Part shown: in pieces, positions 23,026 to 34,118 of the stretch
Layout of the letters: every line of letters begins with the position of its first letter
How positions within the stretch are numbered: position 1 is the first letter of the stretch
NCBI RefSeq assembly: GCF_000005505.3
Contig: NC_016133.3
Span: forward strand, 248,001-312,000
Source: Brachypodium distachyon
Lineage: Eukaryota; Streptophyta; Magnoliopsida; Poales; Poaceae
Direction: 5' to 3'
Length of the DNA stretch: 64,000 nt
The notes under the pieces: model-generated
Told to the model about the DNA's origin: nothing
What the model saw: the letters and a program-made list of their open reading frames with translations, nothing else
Databases searched by the model: none
Translations under genes and position numbers: made by a program

Positions 23026-23530
23026 CACTGCAAGAATTTACACGAAATATGGCGTTCCAAAACCATCATAATGGGCCAAAAACCCGTCATGAAAAATTCG
23101 TTATGACAGTCCTGCTAATCGGGGGGGAGGGGGGGGGGGCGCTGCTCATAGGTGATCGATTATGACAGAATGTCCCAGCCGTCGCAAAGTTGTCCATCAA
23201 TGACGTTCCTAGGCCGTCCCGATCTTTAGTAGGCCTTGGCTCAGCCCAGCCCATTAAGGCCGGTCAAGCCGTCACTGATAGAATGACATCAGCATTGTCA
23301 GAAGGGAATCTAATGTTTAACAGGTGTGTTGACCCGCGAAGACATGAGGCAGGCCCCATGCACGATACGTGTCGACGGTACGAACCTGTCAGAGGGCGAC
23401 ACGTGTCAAGTTTCGATTGGATAACTTGTCGTCGTCCCGTTGAACCACGTGTCAACCTAAGGTTGGCCCACATTTACGCTAACAATTTGGCCACGTGTTG
23501 TCTTCTTACGCTGACACATGTCCGTCCAGG
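23026..23530. mobile_element. CACTA-like end with repeated CACGTGT motifs
   Basis: CACTGCAAGAATTTACACG at 23026 resembles the CACTACAAGAAA ends of CACTA elements. It is followed by short repeats around CATAATGGGCC, CGTCATGA and TTATGACAG. Between about 23360 and 23520 there are at least four ACGTGT-containing motifs (ACACGTGTCA, CCACGTGTCA, CCACGTGTTG and a looser one), like the subterminal repeats of such elements. The other end and a 3-bp target duplication were not found. Confidence 0.35.
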
Positions 23531-23543
23531 CCCAGTAGTAAGC

Positions 23544-23645
23544 ACCAAAAAACAACAAAAATCTTATATGTAACAGTGCAAGATATAAAAAATCTGGAAA
23601 GGGGATTAGCAGTCTTTAGAAGAGATATATACAAAAATCTGGAAA
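23544..23645. repeat. Dispersed copy of an XLG intron segment
   Basis: About 100 bases (from AAGCACCAAAAAACAAC) closely match the XLG intron at about 41020-41120, including TATGTAACAGTGCAAGA and TAGCAGTCTTTAGAAGAG. A shorter match also exists at 38755-38790 in the broken XLG copy. The source may instead be a repeat shared by all three places. Confidence 0.65.
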
Positions 23646-24166
23646 GATATAGTCGCCCGGCGTAGCAGGACAGTTCTTGTAAACGCAATTCTCGGGTAGT
23701 ACACAAAGAACACTGGTCAGCCAGGATCTGTGTACAACTTTCGCTCAATTTTTTTGGGTACACAATGGACTCGGTGCGACAATTTGACCATTCAGCATTT
23801 GGAATTTAGGGCAGGCATAGCATCATTTGGAAGAGATGTCATCAAGATCGAAGTCATAACACCGGGAGGCTACGCCTACCGGCTATATCTCCGTTTTAGG
23901 AGCCGGTTTCCAACAAATGTCAATTTCTAGAGAAGAAAAGGTTTAGACAATTCTGCCCATCCTAATTATCGGTCCCTTCCGCCTTGTATAGCGAATGGTC
24001 AGACACGGGTTTATATGGGCATAGGCATCAAAATTCACTTTCCCCTCTAAAGAGCGGGCCAACAAGCAGTTGACCCCAACAAAAAGACCGGACACAACGC
24101 TCGGACTGAAGCGCTAATTTCGTTCAAAATCAGGCCTCCCATCCATTCACATCAACAAATCGGGGG
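23646..24166. other. Spacer before the LTR element
   Basis: No gene recognised. The run of five G at 24162-24166 is the apparent left target duplication of the LTR element that follows. Confidence 0.3.
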
Positions 24167-24673
24167 TGACGGAAATATCCCAGCCGGGTAGCCAAGTGCC
24201 GAGTGGACCAAGCCATTAAGTCGGGCACTCTCCTACTCGGCTTGACAAGAAACCATGTACAAGAAGAAAGGTGTTGTGCCAGAAAAGGAAGCCTAGTATA
24301 GGTCTTAGTATGTATCAATCTTGTATAGAAAGGATGCCGTATGCATATCTTGTAAAGGAATAATCCTTAGTGGAATAGAAGGCAGAGTCCTAGTTGGTTA
24401 CGAACCCGGCTCCGCCCCAAACCCTATCTGTTCGACTATATAAAGACGAGCCAGTCCTCAATGGGCAAAACACAACTTGTAATATCATACACAAATAATA
24501 GATTGTCAACATGACGTAGGTTCATCTCCACGAGAAGGGATAAAGTGAACCTGTATAAAACCTTGTCTCTTTCATTACTCGCCGAATCCATCTTCTTCCT
24601 CCATCTACTCTCTCGTCGGCCCCGCTCTACAATCATCCTCCGTGATGGTATCTGACTCTGAGATTAATCGACA
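24167..24673 (+). repeat. Left LTR of element A
   Basis: 507 bp with a promoter-like CTATATAAAG at about 24437-24446. By eye it is roughly 90 percent identical to the right LTR, so the insertion is not recent. Confidence 0.85.
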
Positions 24674-24892
24674 GTTGGCGCCCACCGTGGGGCCCACAAT
24701 GGGAGAAAATCTTCATCAGGAGATGATCGAGATCCGGCGAAATCGAGAGATCGATCTCCAGCAGAAAAAGAAAGCACGATGATCTTTCGATAAGATCACA
24801 CGGGGGCTTGGGAAGCCACCTTTGTCACTGACACAGCGGCGACCAATCATATTTTCATCGCAAGCAGCGATTCATCCTTCAAAAACTGGATA

Positions 24893-25379
24893 GTGAAGGA
24901 AATTCGATCCAAGAGGATTACACGAAGCACCCGATGGAAGACCACCACAAATGTCGAGAAGAGGTATCGTCACGATACAACAGATCAAAGAAACAGTACA
25001 TGGCTGCGGGAAAAACCCAGGAAGAAGCACCAAACCAGGATAATGGGAGCAAACGATCGAAAAAAGTCCCAGCCCAACTTCGATCACCCAGGCCCCAAAG
25101 AAAGTATAAACTTGGATACCGCAATCAACGGCAGAACGAGACGCTCCAAGAATACATCGCACGGTGGCCCACTTTCGTTAAAAACCGCAAACACCTGCAG
25201 CCCAAGGAGGCAATATCATCGTTTTACAACACGTGCACATCAGCTCGCTTTATTCCGGAGTTAAAGCGAAGAAACCCTCGGACCGTAGAAGAGTTCAAGG
25301 GATGCTCTGCCGTGTACCTACACACAGACAAAGAGTCGTGGCTTGGAAAGTACAAGAAACCCACAACAAAGAGGTTCTA
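24893..25379 (+). pseudogene. gag remnant of element A
   Basis: Overlapping frames here encode a gag-like stretch. The best piece contains GYRNQRQNETLQEYIARW, followed by WPTFVKNRKHLQPKEAISSF and FIPELKRRNPRTVEEF, the usual character of a gypsy capsid C-terminal part. It is short, starts without a clear ATG and ends at 25379, so it is not a working gag. Confidence 0.5.
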
Positions 25380-25384
25380 GCTAA

Positions 25385-28040
25385 TCTAGCTAATCTACAA
25401 CAATGTTCTGTGAATACAACTTTTAATTGACGACCCACTAGTGTAGGTGGATTAGATAATGTGCATACAGTGGTCTAAAGTGTAGAGGTTGATGTTGTAT
25501 TTACGTAACAGAAATAATCGACTAAATAGGAGCTATAATTCAAAAGACATAGGGCTTGGAAGTTGGCTACTCAATAACAGCATGCAGCAGATTCAGTTTT
25601 CAACTCAAGATACACTATTTTCAACTCAAGATACACTATTTCCATGCAAAGAAGTCATATGGAATCAGCATTTCACCAAATACCTTTCAGCACTGCATCA
25701 ATCGATCTCTGCTAGGAAGGTGCTGGCCGGGCCTCTTTCGTATCTCTCTTCCTCCTGATCTGGATCCAGGGGACTTGGGGAGGAGGAGCACTGAAGGCCG
25801 CGCTGGTAGTTGGCAGCAGGCCAGGAGGAGGAGGTATGCACGTGTGAAGGAGGCGACTGGTTCGAGGATTTGGCTGCAGCCACGGCGGTAGTACCTAGGC
25901 GAGGAGGAGGGGGCAACGGCCAGGAAGAAGGTAGCTTGTCGATGGGCGGCGGCGGGCTGGTCGACGTGCGATGGAAGGGTGGGGCACGGCAGGTTGGGCG
26001 ATGGCGGCGAAGTGCTGGGCGACGGCGACGGATGTGGACGACGTTTGTTTCTTTTTGTCCGGGAAAATAGGGATACCGGATACGCTAGAGATGATGCGGG
26101 CGGGCGCGTGATTAGCGGGTGGAGAACGAAACGACGTGAGCCGTTTGATGAATATGTACGGACGAAACGACGTGATTAGCGGGTAGAGATAGAGATTCAT
26201 CCCATTGGTTCTCTGTCGTTTGAAGCCATTAGCACTAGTACATTTTCAATTGGATTTAGCACGTTTAGTCTACCAATTTCTGACTAGCCATCTTTTCAAA
26301 CCCATAGCTATTACTCCGTAGATCCTATTGAGAGGAATCTAACTTTGTTAGATAGTGAGAAGAAAACCCCTTTATGTTCTGCCCATTAGCACCTTATGCC
26401 AAACAGCCAAAGTATCTACGTTATGACAGTTCCTATAGACAAATTCCAGACTTGGCCACTTTAGTCTTAGCCCTAGGACCTAGAACTTTGTTTAGAGTTA
26501 AAGTAGTATTAGCTATACGTTAACTTAGTACTGTTATCGATTGCTTTTCATGTTGACTCGTGTTTGGTGTTCGTTTGGAGTTATATTTGGAGTTATTCGA
26601 ATTGTGTGAACTGCGTATTTATATTTGTTCTCTACGATAGATCACTCGGGGTGCGATTAGTGATTGTGTGTCGTTTAAGAAGAAGGATTCAACAACCTTA
26701 ACCAAGACAAGTTCATTTTGACCATGATCCTATTATTCTTATGTTAAATTCTTATGCATTGAGAGTTGTTGTAAAATGCATTGATATGATTATTATTGTA
26801 TCTATACTAGCTATAAATTTCTAGTAGTATAGATTATCTTTGCCATTAACTTTCCACCAATAGCCACCGTGAGTAGTTGAATGCTTAGCCATGCTATTTT
26901 AGTATACATGGGTGGATCACTATACCATGAAATTGTTGTTGAAATGTATTTTCAAAGTATGCTTAAGACAACTATTCAATGAACCATCATGGGTGGGCTG
27001 CTTTGAGATTTTCGATGGAAGTTCCATTTCTATGGGTCCATTTCTATGAGTCATCTTACCGTGGATTCGGGAGCGCCTGCGTTCACGTAATCGTGGAATG
27101 CCACCAGGGGTATCCAGAGACTGGACTAGTTTCCTATTTAATTGCTTCCAGTACAGCCACATACTAATATGGGCTCTGGCTTGATGAAGTAAATTGTTTG
27201 AACCTAAATCCGAGGAATTGTGATGATGTAGAATGTGTAGGTGGGAGCACGGGTCCCTCAGGTGGTTTGGGGGATTACTTTTGAAAGTCTCGTAATTGAC
27301 ACGGTTGCTACTCCACCCTGAGGACAACAATGGATTAACACGTCAGTTTCTTGTGGGTAAAGTGTACAACCTCTCGAAAGTGTCAAACTAAATACTTAGC
27401 CGTGTCCCCGGTCATGGACAGTTATGAGCAGCTAGATTTGGAAGCTGTAAGGAAAGTCTCACCCACTCCAATTTCTTAATAAAATTTGATGGTTTGAACT
27501 TGGGATTAGGAGCACTCATTGATTTCTATCCGGTGTCCATAGATTAATAGGAGCATTGATGTGTCTACCCAATGTCAAATAGAGTAACAATTATAAATTG
27601 TAGTAGGAAAAACTATGTTTTTCTCATGCAAAAAGCCTGAACCCCGCTCAGCCAAATATTGCATGTATTTGATAGGTCTGCTATAACCACTCTAGTGAAT
27701 TTGCCAATACATTCAATGTATTGACCCCTTAGTGGCTGCATCGTTTAATGATGCAAGTGTTTCAGACGACGAGTGAGGAATCGTTTGATTGGGTTGCAAG
27801 CTTACATTCCAACATGTTACCACTATGGTGTTGATGTGGCTCTTGTATCTCCCGTTTTCCGTTGTCAAACTTTATATTTTATTTTGAGCTAACCTATAAG
27901 GTTATGCCAGGTTGTAAGTACTTTTAAATTCTGGATCAATGCGATGTATATACTTTGACATTTGTATCTTGATATTACATCTTGAAACTGTGTGTGGTAG
28001 CGAGTCAATTCAGGAACTAGCACTGTAAGCACAGATATCG
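25385..28040. other. AT-rich segment inserted in element A, probably another retroelement
   Basis: About 2.6 kb interrupts the LTR element between gag and the antisense frame. It includes a 21-bp tandem repeat (about 25593-25638, TTTTCAACTCAAGATACACTA twice), a GC-rich patch with short open frames on both strands (25700-26100), then about 1.8 kb of AT-rich DNA with no open frame above about 140 codons. Its general look, long and non-coding, is that of large non-autonomous LTR elements, but I could not find its ends. Confidence 0.35.
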
Positions 28041-28046
28041 AACCCA

Positions 28047-29046
28047 TTACGGGCCGGTCGCTTCATGTTGCAAATCGCCTTCATCATCAAGATCACATAA
28101 GAGACAATTCCGAAGGCTCAGAGGCTGTACCCTACGGTATATCCAGAAATCTATTAACCCAAACGCCTTAAGATCACGAGATAGCAGCCACCAGATTCGA
28201 TTTACAAGCTCATCTACCGATGGGAAAGCATTCTGAAGAGGCTCCAGCATATAACTACGAGCTCCAAAGATAGGAACACTATAGAAAGACTCGAATCCAG
28301 TTTCGCCATCAGGAATGGCAGGACGCGAATAAAAAAACAGGTATACCAGGTATCTTCGCCTGCCTCCGAGAAGGAAAGGGAAGGATAAGATCCATACTTG
28401 GTCCTCTCAAAGCTGGCAGCTCCAAAATTAGAAGTAATTCTTGAACTGTTTCTTCTCTGGGCGCATTTAAATAACTTCGACCAAAAATCTAACCTGGGGG
28501 CGATACAGAGGTACGCTTCGCACAAAGCAACGAAGCCAAAAACCTGTAGGATCTCCTTGGGGCCAAGATCCTGAATATGAAGGCCATGGAAAAGCAACAA
28601 ATCTCTAAAGAACTTGGAACCCTGAGGATACAGACCTCGATCAATGTGATTTAGAAAGCAGAAAATTTCCCCCTCTGCAGGGCAAGGCTATAATTCATCG
28701 CCAGGGATACGCCAAGGGCAAATAGATTTTGGGGGCAGAAGACCTGATAGGACGCGATTCGCAAGCATCCTTTCAGATACGCAAGATCCCTTCCAACCAA
28801 AGCTCTCTCCCGAAGTCATGGTGGCAGAAATAGAACGCGCAAGAGGAATTGGGGGAAGAATTTCGAATCTCCAGATCTGAAGTCAATACCCACTTTTTCC
28901 CGAAGAAGCGCAACGAACTCGTCAATCACACAAGCTGGAGGAATTTCGAAGCAAGCGCGCCGTTGATACAAAGAAGCGTTTTCAAGAATCGAAGAGTCAA
29001 AGCTCCGTCGAGCAGTCAGAAGAACACGGCCTATGATCAACGCCAC
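28047..29046 (-). pseudogene. Antisense frame of element A with Transposase_28-like domain
   Basis: Read on the minus strand starting just inside the right LTR, the frames give a broken protein with FVALCEAYLCIAPRLDFW and NFGAASFERTKYGSYPSLSF, then VDELVNRIWWL and DFWIYRRVQPLSLR. The domain type is the one annotated in grass genomes as putative gypsy-type transposon (Pfam Transposase_28). It is the same protein as the copy at 33308-33960. No ATG opens the frame and at least two breaks are present, so it is inactive. Encoding on the strand opposite to gag is a known feature of some large plant gypsy lineages. Confidence 0.6.
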
Positions 29047-29059
29047 ACCCGGGGGCTAA

Positions 29060-29570
29060 TGACGGAAATATCCGAGCCGGGCAGCCGAGTGCCAAGTGGA
29101 CCAAGCCATTAAGTCGGACACTCTACTACTCGGCTTGACAAGAAACCATGTACAATAAGGAAGGTGCAGTACTAGAAAATGAAGCCTAGTATAGGTTTTA
29201 GTATATATCAATCTTGTATAGAAAGGATGCCGTACGCATATCTCGTAAAAGGAAGAATCCTTAGTAGAATAGAAGGCAGAAGCCTAGTTGGGTACGAACT
29301 CGGCTCCGCCACAAACCCTAGTTGTTCGACTATATAAAGCCGAGTCAGGGGCCTTCGATGGGCAGAACACAACTTGTAATATCATAGACAAATAATAGAT
29401 TGCCAACAGGACGTAGGTTTATCTCTGTGAGAAGGGACAAACTGAACCTGTATAAAACCTTGTCTCTTTCATTACTCGCCGAATCCATCTTCTTCATGCA
29501 TCTACTCTCTCGTCGGCCCCGCTCTACAATCATCCTCCGTGATTGTATCTGTCTCTGAGATTAATCGATA
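29060..29570 (+). repeat. Right LTR of element A
   Basis: 511 bp, the same boundaries and promoter-like CTATATAAAG as the left LTR. It differs from the left copy by scattered substitutions and a few one-base indels. Confidence 0.85.
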
Positions 29571-29771
29571 GGGGGCTATCGTTAAATCATGAGTCATTAT
29601 TACTTTTGCAATAAGCAAAAAAAAAAGAACTCGGGGGCTACACCAACAGGGTATCAATTTGTTTAATTTAATTCACAAACGTACTGATACTCGGTGGCTA
29701 CACCAACAAGGGATTACCCAAAATAACGACAGACCGAGTAAGCTCCAAGGCCGACTGCAAAAGTCACTCGC

Positions 29772-30530
29772 TTAAAAAAATCGCGTGTCGCACAGTAGGC
29801 CCTTTCCAGGGCCAACCGCAAGACGTGCCACACAGAACTTTCCTACTCGGGCCCAGCGAGCCAAGGAAGAATTCTTAGTAGGATATAAGGTAGCAAATGC
29901 CAAAACCCCAGGCCGAGTGCCTACTTCTTCGGTGGTTGCCTTTTGCAGGGCCTTCACTGAACGGCCGAGCTCCCGAAGGCGCTCGGCATGCTCCGTCAGG
30001 GTGGCGACCAGCCGCTCCAGTAGCAGGCCGGTCGTCTCCACCGTGGAAAGTATATCCCCCAGCTCTCTCTCGGTTGCGACGACCGAGGGAGTAGGGGCGA
30101 GAGGCGCAGCGAGCGCGGCGGCCGGGGCGCAAGGTGAGAAGCCCGGCGGGACCTTCAGATCATCCGGGACTGGCAGGGAGGCAGCCCAGCCAGCAATGGC
30201 CGAGTGCCCCTCGCTGTGGTCTTCGCCATCGCCGCCGTCGTTGCTGTCAACGCCACCGTCGCCTTTGCCGCCGTCAAAGCAACCGCTGGAGCCGCCGGAG
30301 CCATCATCGCCGTCTCTGGAGTCCCAGGAGCTCTTGCCGCCATTGTCACCGCCGTCGCCGTCGCCCATGCCGTCGCTCGACAGCACCTTGTCACTCCCCT
30401 CCTCCAACGAGGGCTCCTCCCGCATCATCCTGTCCCACTTCCGCTTGTTCCTCGCATTCGAGGACTCGCCGGAAATGGAATGGTTCATGTCCGAGATGGA
30501 CGTGTTCTGGCGAGAGTTACTGTACGACAT
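29772..30530 (-). CDS. Antisense open frame of a second LTR element (element B)
   Basis: The frame is uninterrupted from an ATG at 30530 to a stop at 29772, 252 residues. The first third is polar, with Arg/Lys and Ser; the middle is an unusual Gly/Asp-rich run (residues about 60-125); the end is Leu/Glu-rich (for example LLLERLVATLTEHAERLREL) and looks like a coiled coil. It lies between the right end of element A and another LTR, in the position and direction expected for the antisense gene of this element group. The opposite strand is also open over the same interval because the DNA is GC-rich, so coding is uncertain. Confidence 0.4.
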   Translation of the reverse strand: MSYSNSRQNTSISDMNHSISGESSNARNKRKWDRMMREEPSLEEGSDKVLSSDGMGDGDGGDNGGKSSWDSRDGDDGSGGSSGCFDGGKGDGGVDSNDGGDGEDHSEGHSAIAGWAASLPVPDDLKVPPGFSPCAPAAALAAPLAPTPSVVATERELGDILSTVETTGLLLERLVATLTEHAERLRELGRSVKALQKATTEEVGTRPGVLAFATLYPTKNSSLARWARVGKFCVARLAVGPGKGLLCDTRFF

Positions 30531-30689
30531 GGTGGAGATGGGAGACGAGAGATTAAAGAGTTCGAGCTCAACGAAGTGGGGATGTATAGCCCAGTAAAAC
30601 AACAAAAAAGGAATTGAAGAAGGTAGTGCGTTTTTAAAACGAACGGATTCCTCAAGGGATAAATGCGAAGGGAAGTCGGCGTATTGAAG

Positions 30690-31895
30690 AAGGAAGCCTA
30701 GTTTGAGTTATGGAAAATATGTGTTGTAGATATCTTATATAGGAAGGATGCCATGCGCATATCTTGTAAAGGAAGAAGAAGTAAATGCATCCATGATCCT
30801 ACTATTATTGAGTTGGTGTCACTTTAGTCCTAAAATTATGAAATTGCACATTTAGGTCCTAATTTTATTTTAAGTGATTCACGCGAAGTCCTAAACTGGC
30901 TCTGGCGAGTTTGACGCGACTACGTGAACCGTGACCCAGTACACATCAGCAAGGAGGCCCACAACCATAACCAATGCCAATGCAATTTATTAGAAACCCC
31001 CTTCATCACCGGGGAGCAATGGAGACGGAGATGCCTGTGGGGACGAGGAACCTGTCGGCCCAGTCCTGCGCCTCGAGTTCTCCTGCAGCTGGTCGCGGCC
31101 GTGAGGTTCTGCAAAATAGTTGTGGCATCGCAAGACGGCGGGGTTGCGCTGCAGCGAGGTTGCGTGAGCGCCGTCGAGGCGCTCGCGCAGGAAGACGGCG
31201 TGACGCAGCGGAGCGCAAGGCGGGCGGCGCGAGGGGAACGAGTCCACGAGCATTCCCTCCGTGCGTTCCTCAGCCTAGCAACCGTGCTCGCCAACACGGC
31301 CTCCCCTGTTCTCACCCGCCTCGCCACGGACCTCAAGATCGCAAAGACCATGGCCCCGTCGGCGACGACGAGGACGGACGAGGTTTCCACGAGATGGTTA
31401 TTCCGCGAGGTTTTTTTTTGTTAAATTACACTGCTGTCGGTTATGGTCTGTGGGCCTCTTGCTGACGTGTACTGCGTCAACGAGCCACGTAGGCGGGTCA
31501 AACGCTCCAGAGCCAGCTTAGGACCTCGCATGAACCACTTAAAATAATATTAGGATCTAAGAGTGCGATTTCATAATTTTAGGACTAAAGTGACACCAAC
31601 TTAATAATTGTAGGACCGCCGGTGTATTTACCTCAAGGAAGAATCCTAAGTAGTTCAGAAAGGTAGAGTCCATGTACGAGTTGTACCCGGCTCGATCCCA
31701 AAACCCTAACTATTCGACTATATGAAGCCGGGCTAGGTGCCCTCGATGAGCACAGGCTTACTTCTGCGAGAAGGAGTAAGTCGAACATGTATAAACCCTT
31801 GTCTGTTTCGCTACTCGCAGAGTTCCGATCTCACTCGCCTTCTCCTCCCTCGTTGGCCCTACTATACGTTCATCCTCCATGATGATACATGTCCC
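30690..31895 (+). mobile_element. Third LTR copy (element B), truncated and split by a Mutator-like element
   Basis: Flanks of the Mutator-like element resemble the element A LTR in order: GGAAGCCTAG, GAAAGGATGCC-type and CATATCTTGTAAAGGA on the left; GAAGAATCCTAAG, CCCTAACTATTCGACTATAT and CATCCTCCATGATG on the right. The first part of the LTR is missing. Identity to element A is clearly lower than between that element's own LTRs, so this is a related but different element. Confidence 0.6.
30778..31634. mobile_element. Mutator-like element with GC-rich cargo (Pack-MULE candidate)
   Basis: The 857-bp element has long inverted ends of about 150 bp (30778-30926 and 31484-31634). Both start GARGTAAATR, share GTTGGTGTCACTTTAGTCC and run to CTACGTG. 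A perfect 9-bp target duplication AAGGAAGAA (30769-30777 and 31635-31643) flanks it, as expected for Mutator-like elements. The cargo (about 30930-31480) is strikingly GC-rich compared with the ends and has minus-strand open frames up to about 150 codons, including one with RCHNYFAEPHGRDQ. No transposase is present. I cannot name the source of the cargo. Confidence 0.85.
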
Positions 31896-33300
31896 CGGAA
31901 GTAAATCACAGTACTCCGAGTATTTACACCCAGATCATTGGCAGCGAGTAGACAAGCTAGAAACCTTAGAATTCAGAGCAAAGAAGCACAAGGTCAAAAA
32001 GGTGAAAGCCAACTCGGCCCAGGAAGAAAAGAAAGCAACCCCAACTTGGCCACTACGTAGTGTATGGGAAATGATAACGAGCTCTCCAAGATCGAACGTT
32101 CAACAATCATCGCGTTAACACAGTCTTGCCGAATACACAATATGTCATCGAGGCCATCACATCATACTTTTGAAGACTGCAAGCTGCTACATTAATTACT
32201 TGGTGGAAACAACTGTCCCAGGAGCATCACCAACAAACTCAAAGCAGGCACCAGACCTCGTCGAACAATTCGGGACAATCCCACAACAACCCGTAGACAA
32301 AACCAGCCAATACATTTGGCCGGCAAACAATACCAACAAGGCAGCCGCCGCACATGCAAAATACTGGTCGACCTCACAGACCTCAACGTCAAAGGATGCA
32401 GTAGAGCACGTAAGCGACAAAGGGCGACATATGTTACAAGTAAGTCCCTCGAAACCAGCCTTCGATAGGACAACAAGTTTTTTCGGTGACATTATTCACC
32501 AATAGTAGCATTCACATCACCACACAATAGTCTTATTTCTTACCCGACGGACATCCGTAAGACAATGTGACACTCTTGTGTTGATGATGAATAAAAAAAG
32601 CCCAACCCCCTCGAGACGCTCGGGGGCTGTTGTTTTTGCTCAAATCGATTTTGAGATCAAAGTTGCTTTTTTGAACAATTTTGGGGAAGCCAAAGAAGAT
32701 TGTTGTCGTGTGGCACAATCGATCACTAGTCAAGCGAGGTACAACCAGGTCCTAGTCAAATTTACTTTCCGGCCAAGTAGTGGGTGTGGGAAGCAGCAGT
32801 CGGCCCAAACCAAGGAAGGCTTGCGTCGTCGAGGGGCACCCATATGAGCCATGAAAATGACGTTGCGGGAATTAAAGTAATGGGCTGCCTGAGCGAGTCA
32901 GCTTGAGGAAAGGTCACCTACTCGTAGGTGACACGCGTCATACACGTCAATGGACGCACGCAAAAGGAACGGATGCGTGTATCCTTCCACCAGAGAGTAG
33001 GGCGGAAAATCCTTTATGCTGTAAATATCGGATTTTTTGTTTTCTACAAAAGCTACAAGATGGCGATCTACATAAAACTTTGCTCAAAGTAGCATCCTTT
33101 AGATTACCGGTTCGCCAGCACTAGCTGTCGCCGCCGCTCCCCCTTGCGAGGATTGCCGTCGTCCACATTCAGGCGATTCCCGTCCATGGAGAACGAAAAC
33201 CGGAATCGACCTTATCCAAGTTGGATCAAACTTGGGTTGCGTGGTCGTGAACAGCGGTTCCCAAACCGTCCATTTCACCAGGAGTGAGTGGAATACCACT
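31896..33300. other. Decayed retroelement interior
   Basis: Short broken frames follow LTR B, and CTCGGGGGCTGTTGTTTTTGC near 32620 resembles the CTCGGGGGCTACACC strings that recur near the ends of these elements (for example about 29633). No intact gene. Confidence 0.35.
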
Positions 33301-33307
33301 TGGCTGC

Positions 33308-33960
33308 TTAAGTAGTGCGTTGGAAGTAACCTAGTAAACAAGTCGGAGCGCACAAAGGTTGCACTCGGCGGTACACCCAGAAGTCCACCAGGAGGACTGC
33401 CATAGGTCCATGGGTTACCAGCCATTGAATTCGACTTATAAGCTCGTCCGTTGACGGGATAACACTCCAGAAAGGATCCAGCATATAATGACTATCCCCA
33501 CGAACAGGGGCGTGGTAGGACGATTCAAATCCGTTATCGCCATCCGGAATTACGAGACGGCAGTAGAAGAATCGGGTATGCCATGCCTCCTCGCCCTCCT
33601 CCGAGAAAGAAAGGGCTGTTCTCTCGAAGCTTGCGGCACCAAAATCAGGGGTCATCCTAGGACCACATTTCTTCCAGACACACTTGAAGAGTTTCGCCCA
33701 CAAATCCATCCTAGGGGAAATACAGAGGTACGCCTTACACAAGGCTACGAAGCCAGAAATCTGTAATACCTCTCTGGGGCGCAGATCTTGGATGCGAATT
33801 CCATGGTACCCCGAAGAACTTGGAGCCAGGAGGATACAAACCTCGATCGATGTGGTCAAGGAAAAGGACAGATTCGCCCGCTGACGGAAGAGGATGCGAT
33901 TCGCCCCCAGGCAGGCGCCAGGGGCAGGATCACCCTGGAGGAAGCAGTCCTAATCGAGCA
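33308..33960 (-). pseudogene. Second antisense Transposase_28-like frame
   Basis: From 33960 downwards the minus strand reads FLDHIDRGLYPPGSKFF; after a frame break, a long frame (33859-33308) carries FVALCKAYLCISPRMDLW, DFGAASFER and LISRIQWLVTHGPMAV, then DFWVYRRVQPL. The segments match those at 28047-28600 in the same order. One frameshift is visible near 33830-33860. It marks a third related element whose LTRs are missing. Confidence 0.6.
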
Positions 33961-34118
33961 TGATCCCCAAGCATACCAGTGACACAAGAGCCGCTCCATT
34001 CGAAACCACTTTTCGGATCCATGGCAGCAAGAACTCAGTCACTAGGAAAGGGGAAAAGAGGTGGGGGATCGGTAAAGAACCCCCCAACACAGGAATGTCA
34101 CGCCTGTGAGCCAGACAC

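Larger units (their letters stand above)
24167..29570 (+). mobile_element. LTR retrotransposon A, Ty3/gypsy-like and degenerate
   Basis: Two direct LTRs (24167-24673 and 29060-29570) start TGACGGAAATAT and end near GATTAATCGAYA. They are flanked by GGGGG on both sides (24162-24166 and 29571-29575), a possible 5-bp target duplication, though of low complexity. TTGGCGCCCACCGTGGGGCC right after the left LTR is a primer-binding region of the type seen in grass gypsy elements, and CCCGGGGGCTAA before the right LTR looks like a polypurine tract. Inside are a gag remnant, an inserted AT-rich segment and an antisense reading frame. No reverse transcriptase or integrase was found, so it is non-autonomous. 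Confidence 0.8.

Noticed and set aside
29785..30597. A plus-strand frame opposite the antisense frame of element B
   Set aside because: It is Ser/Pro-rich, mirrors the minus frame and has no domain; the minus frame fits the known antisense gene position better, though neither is proven.
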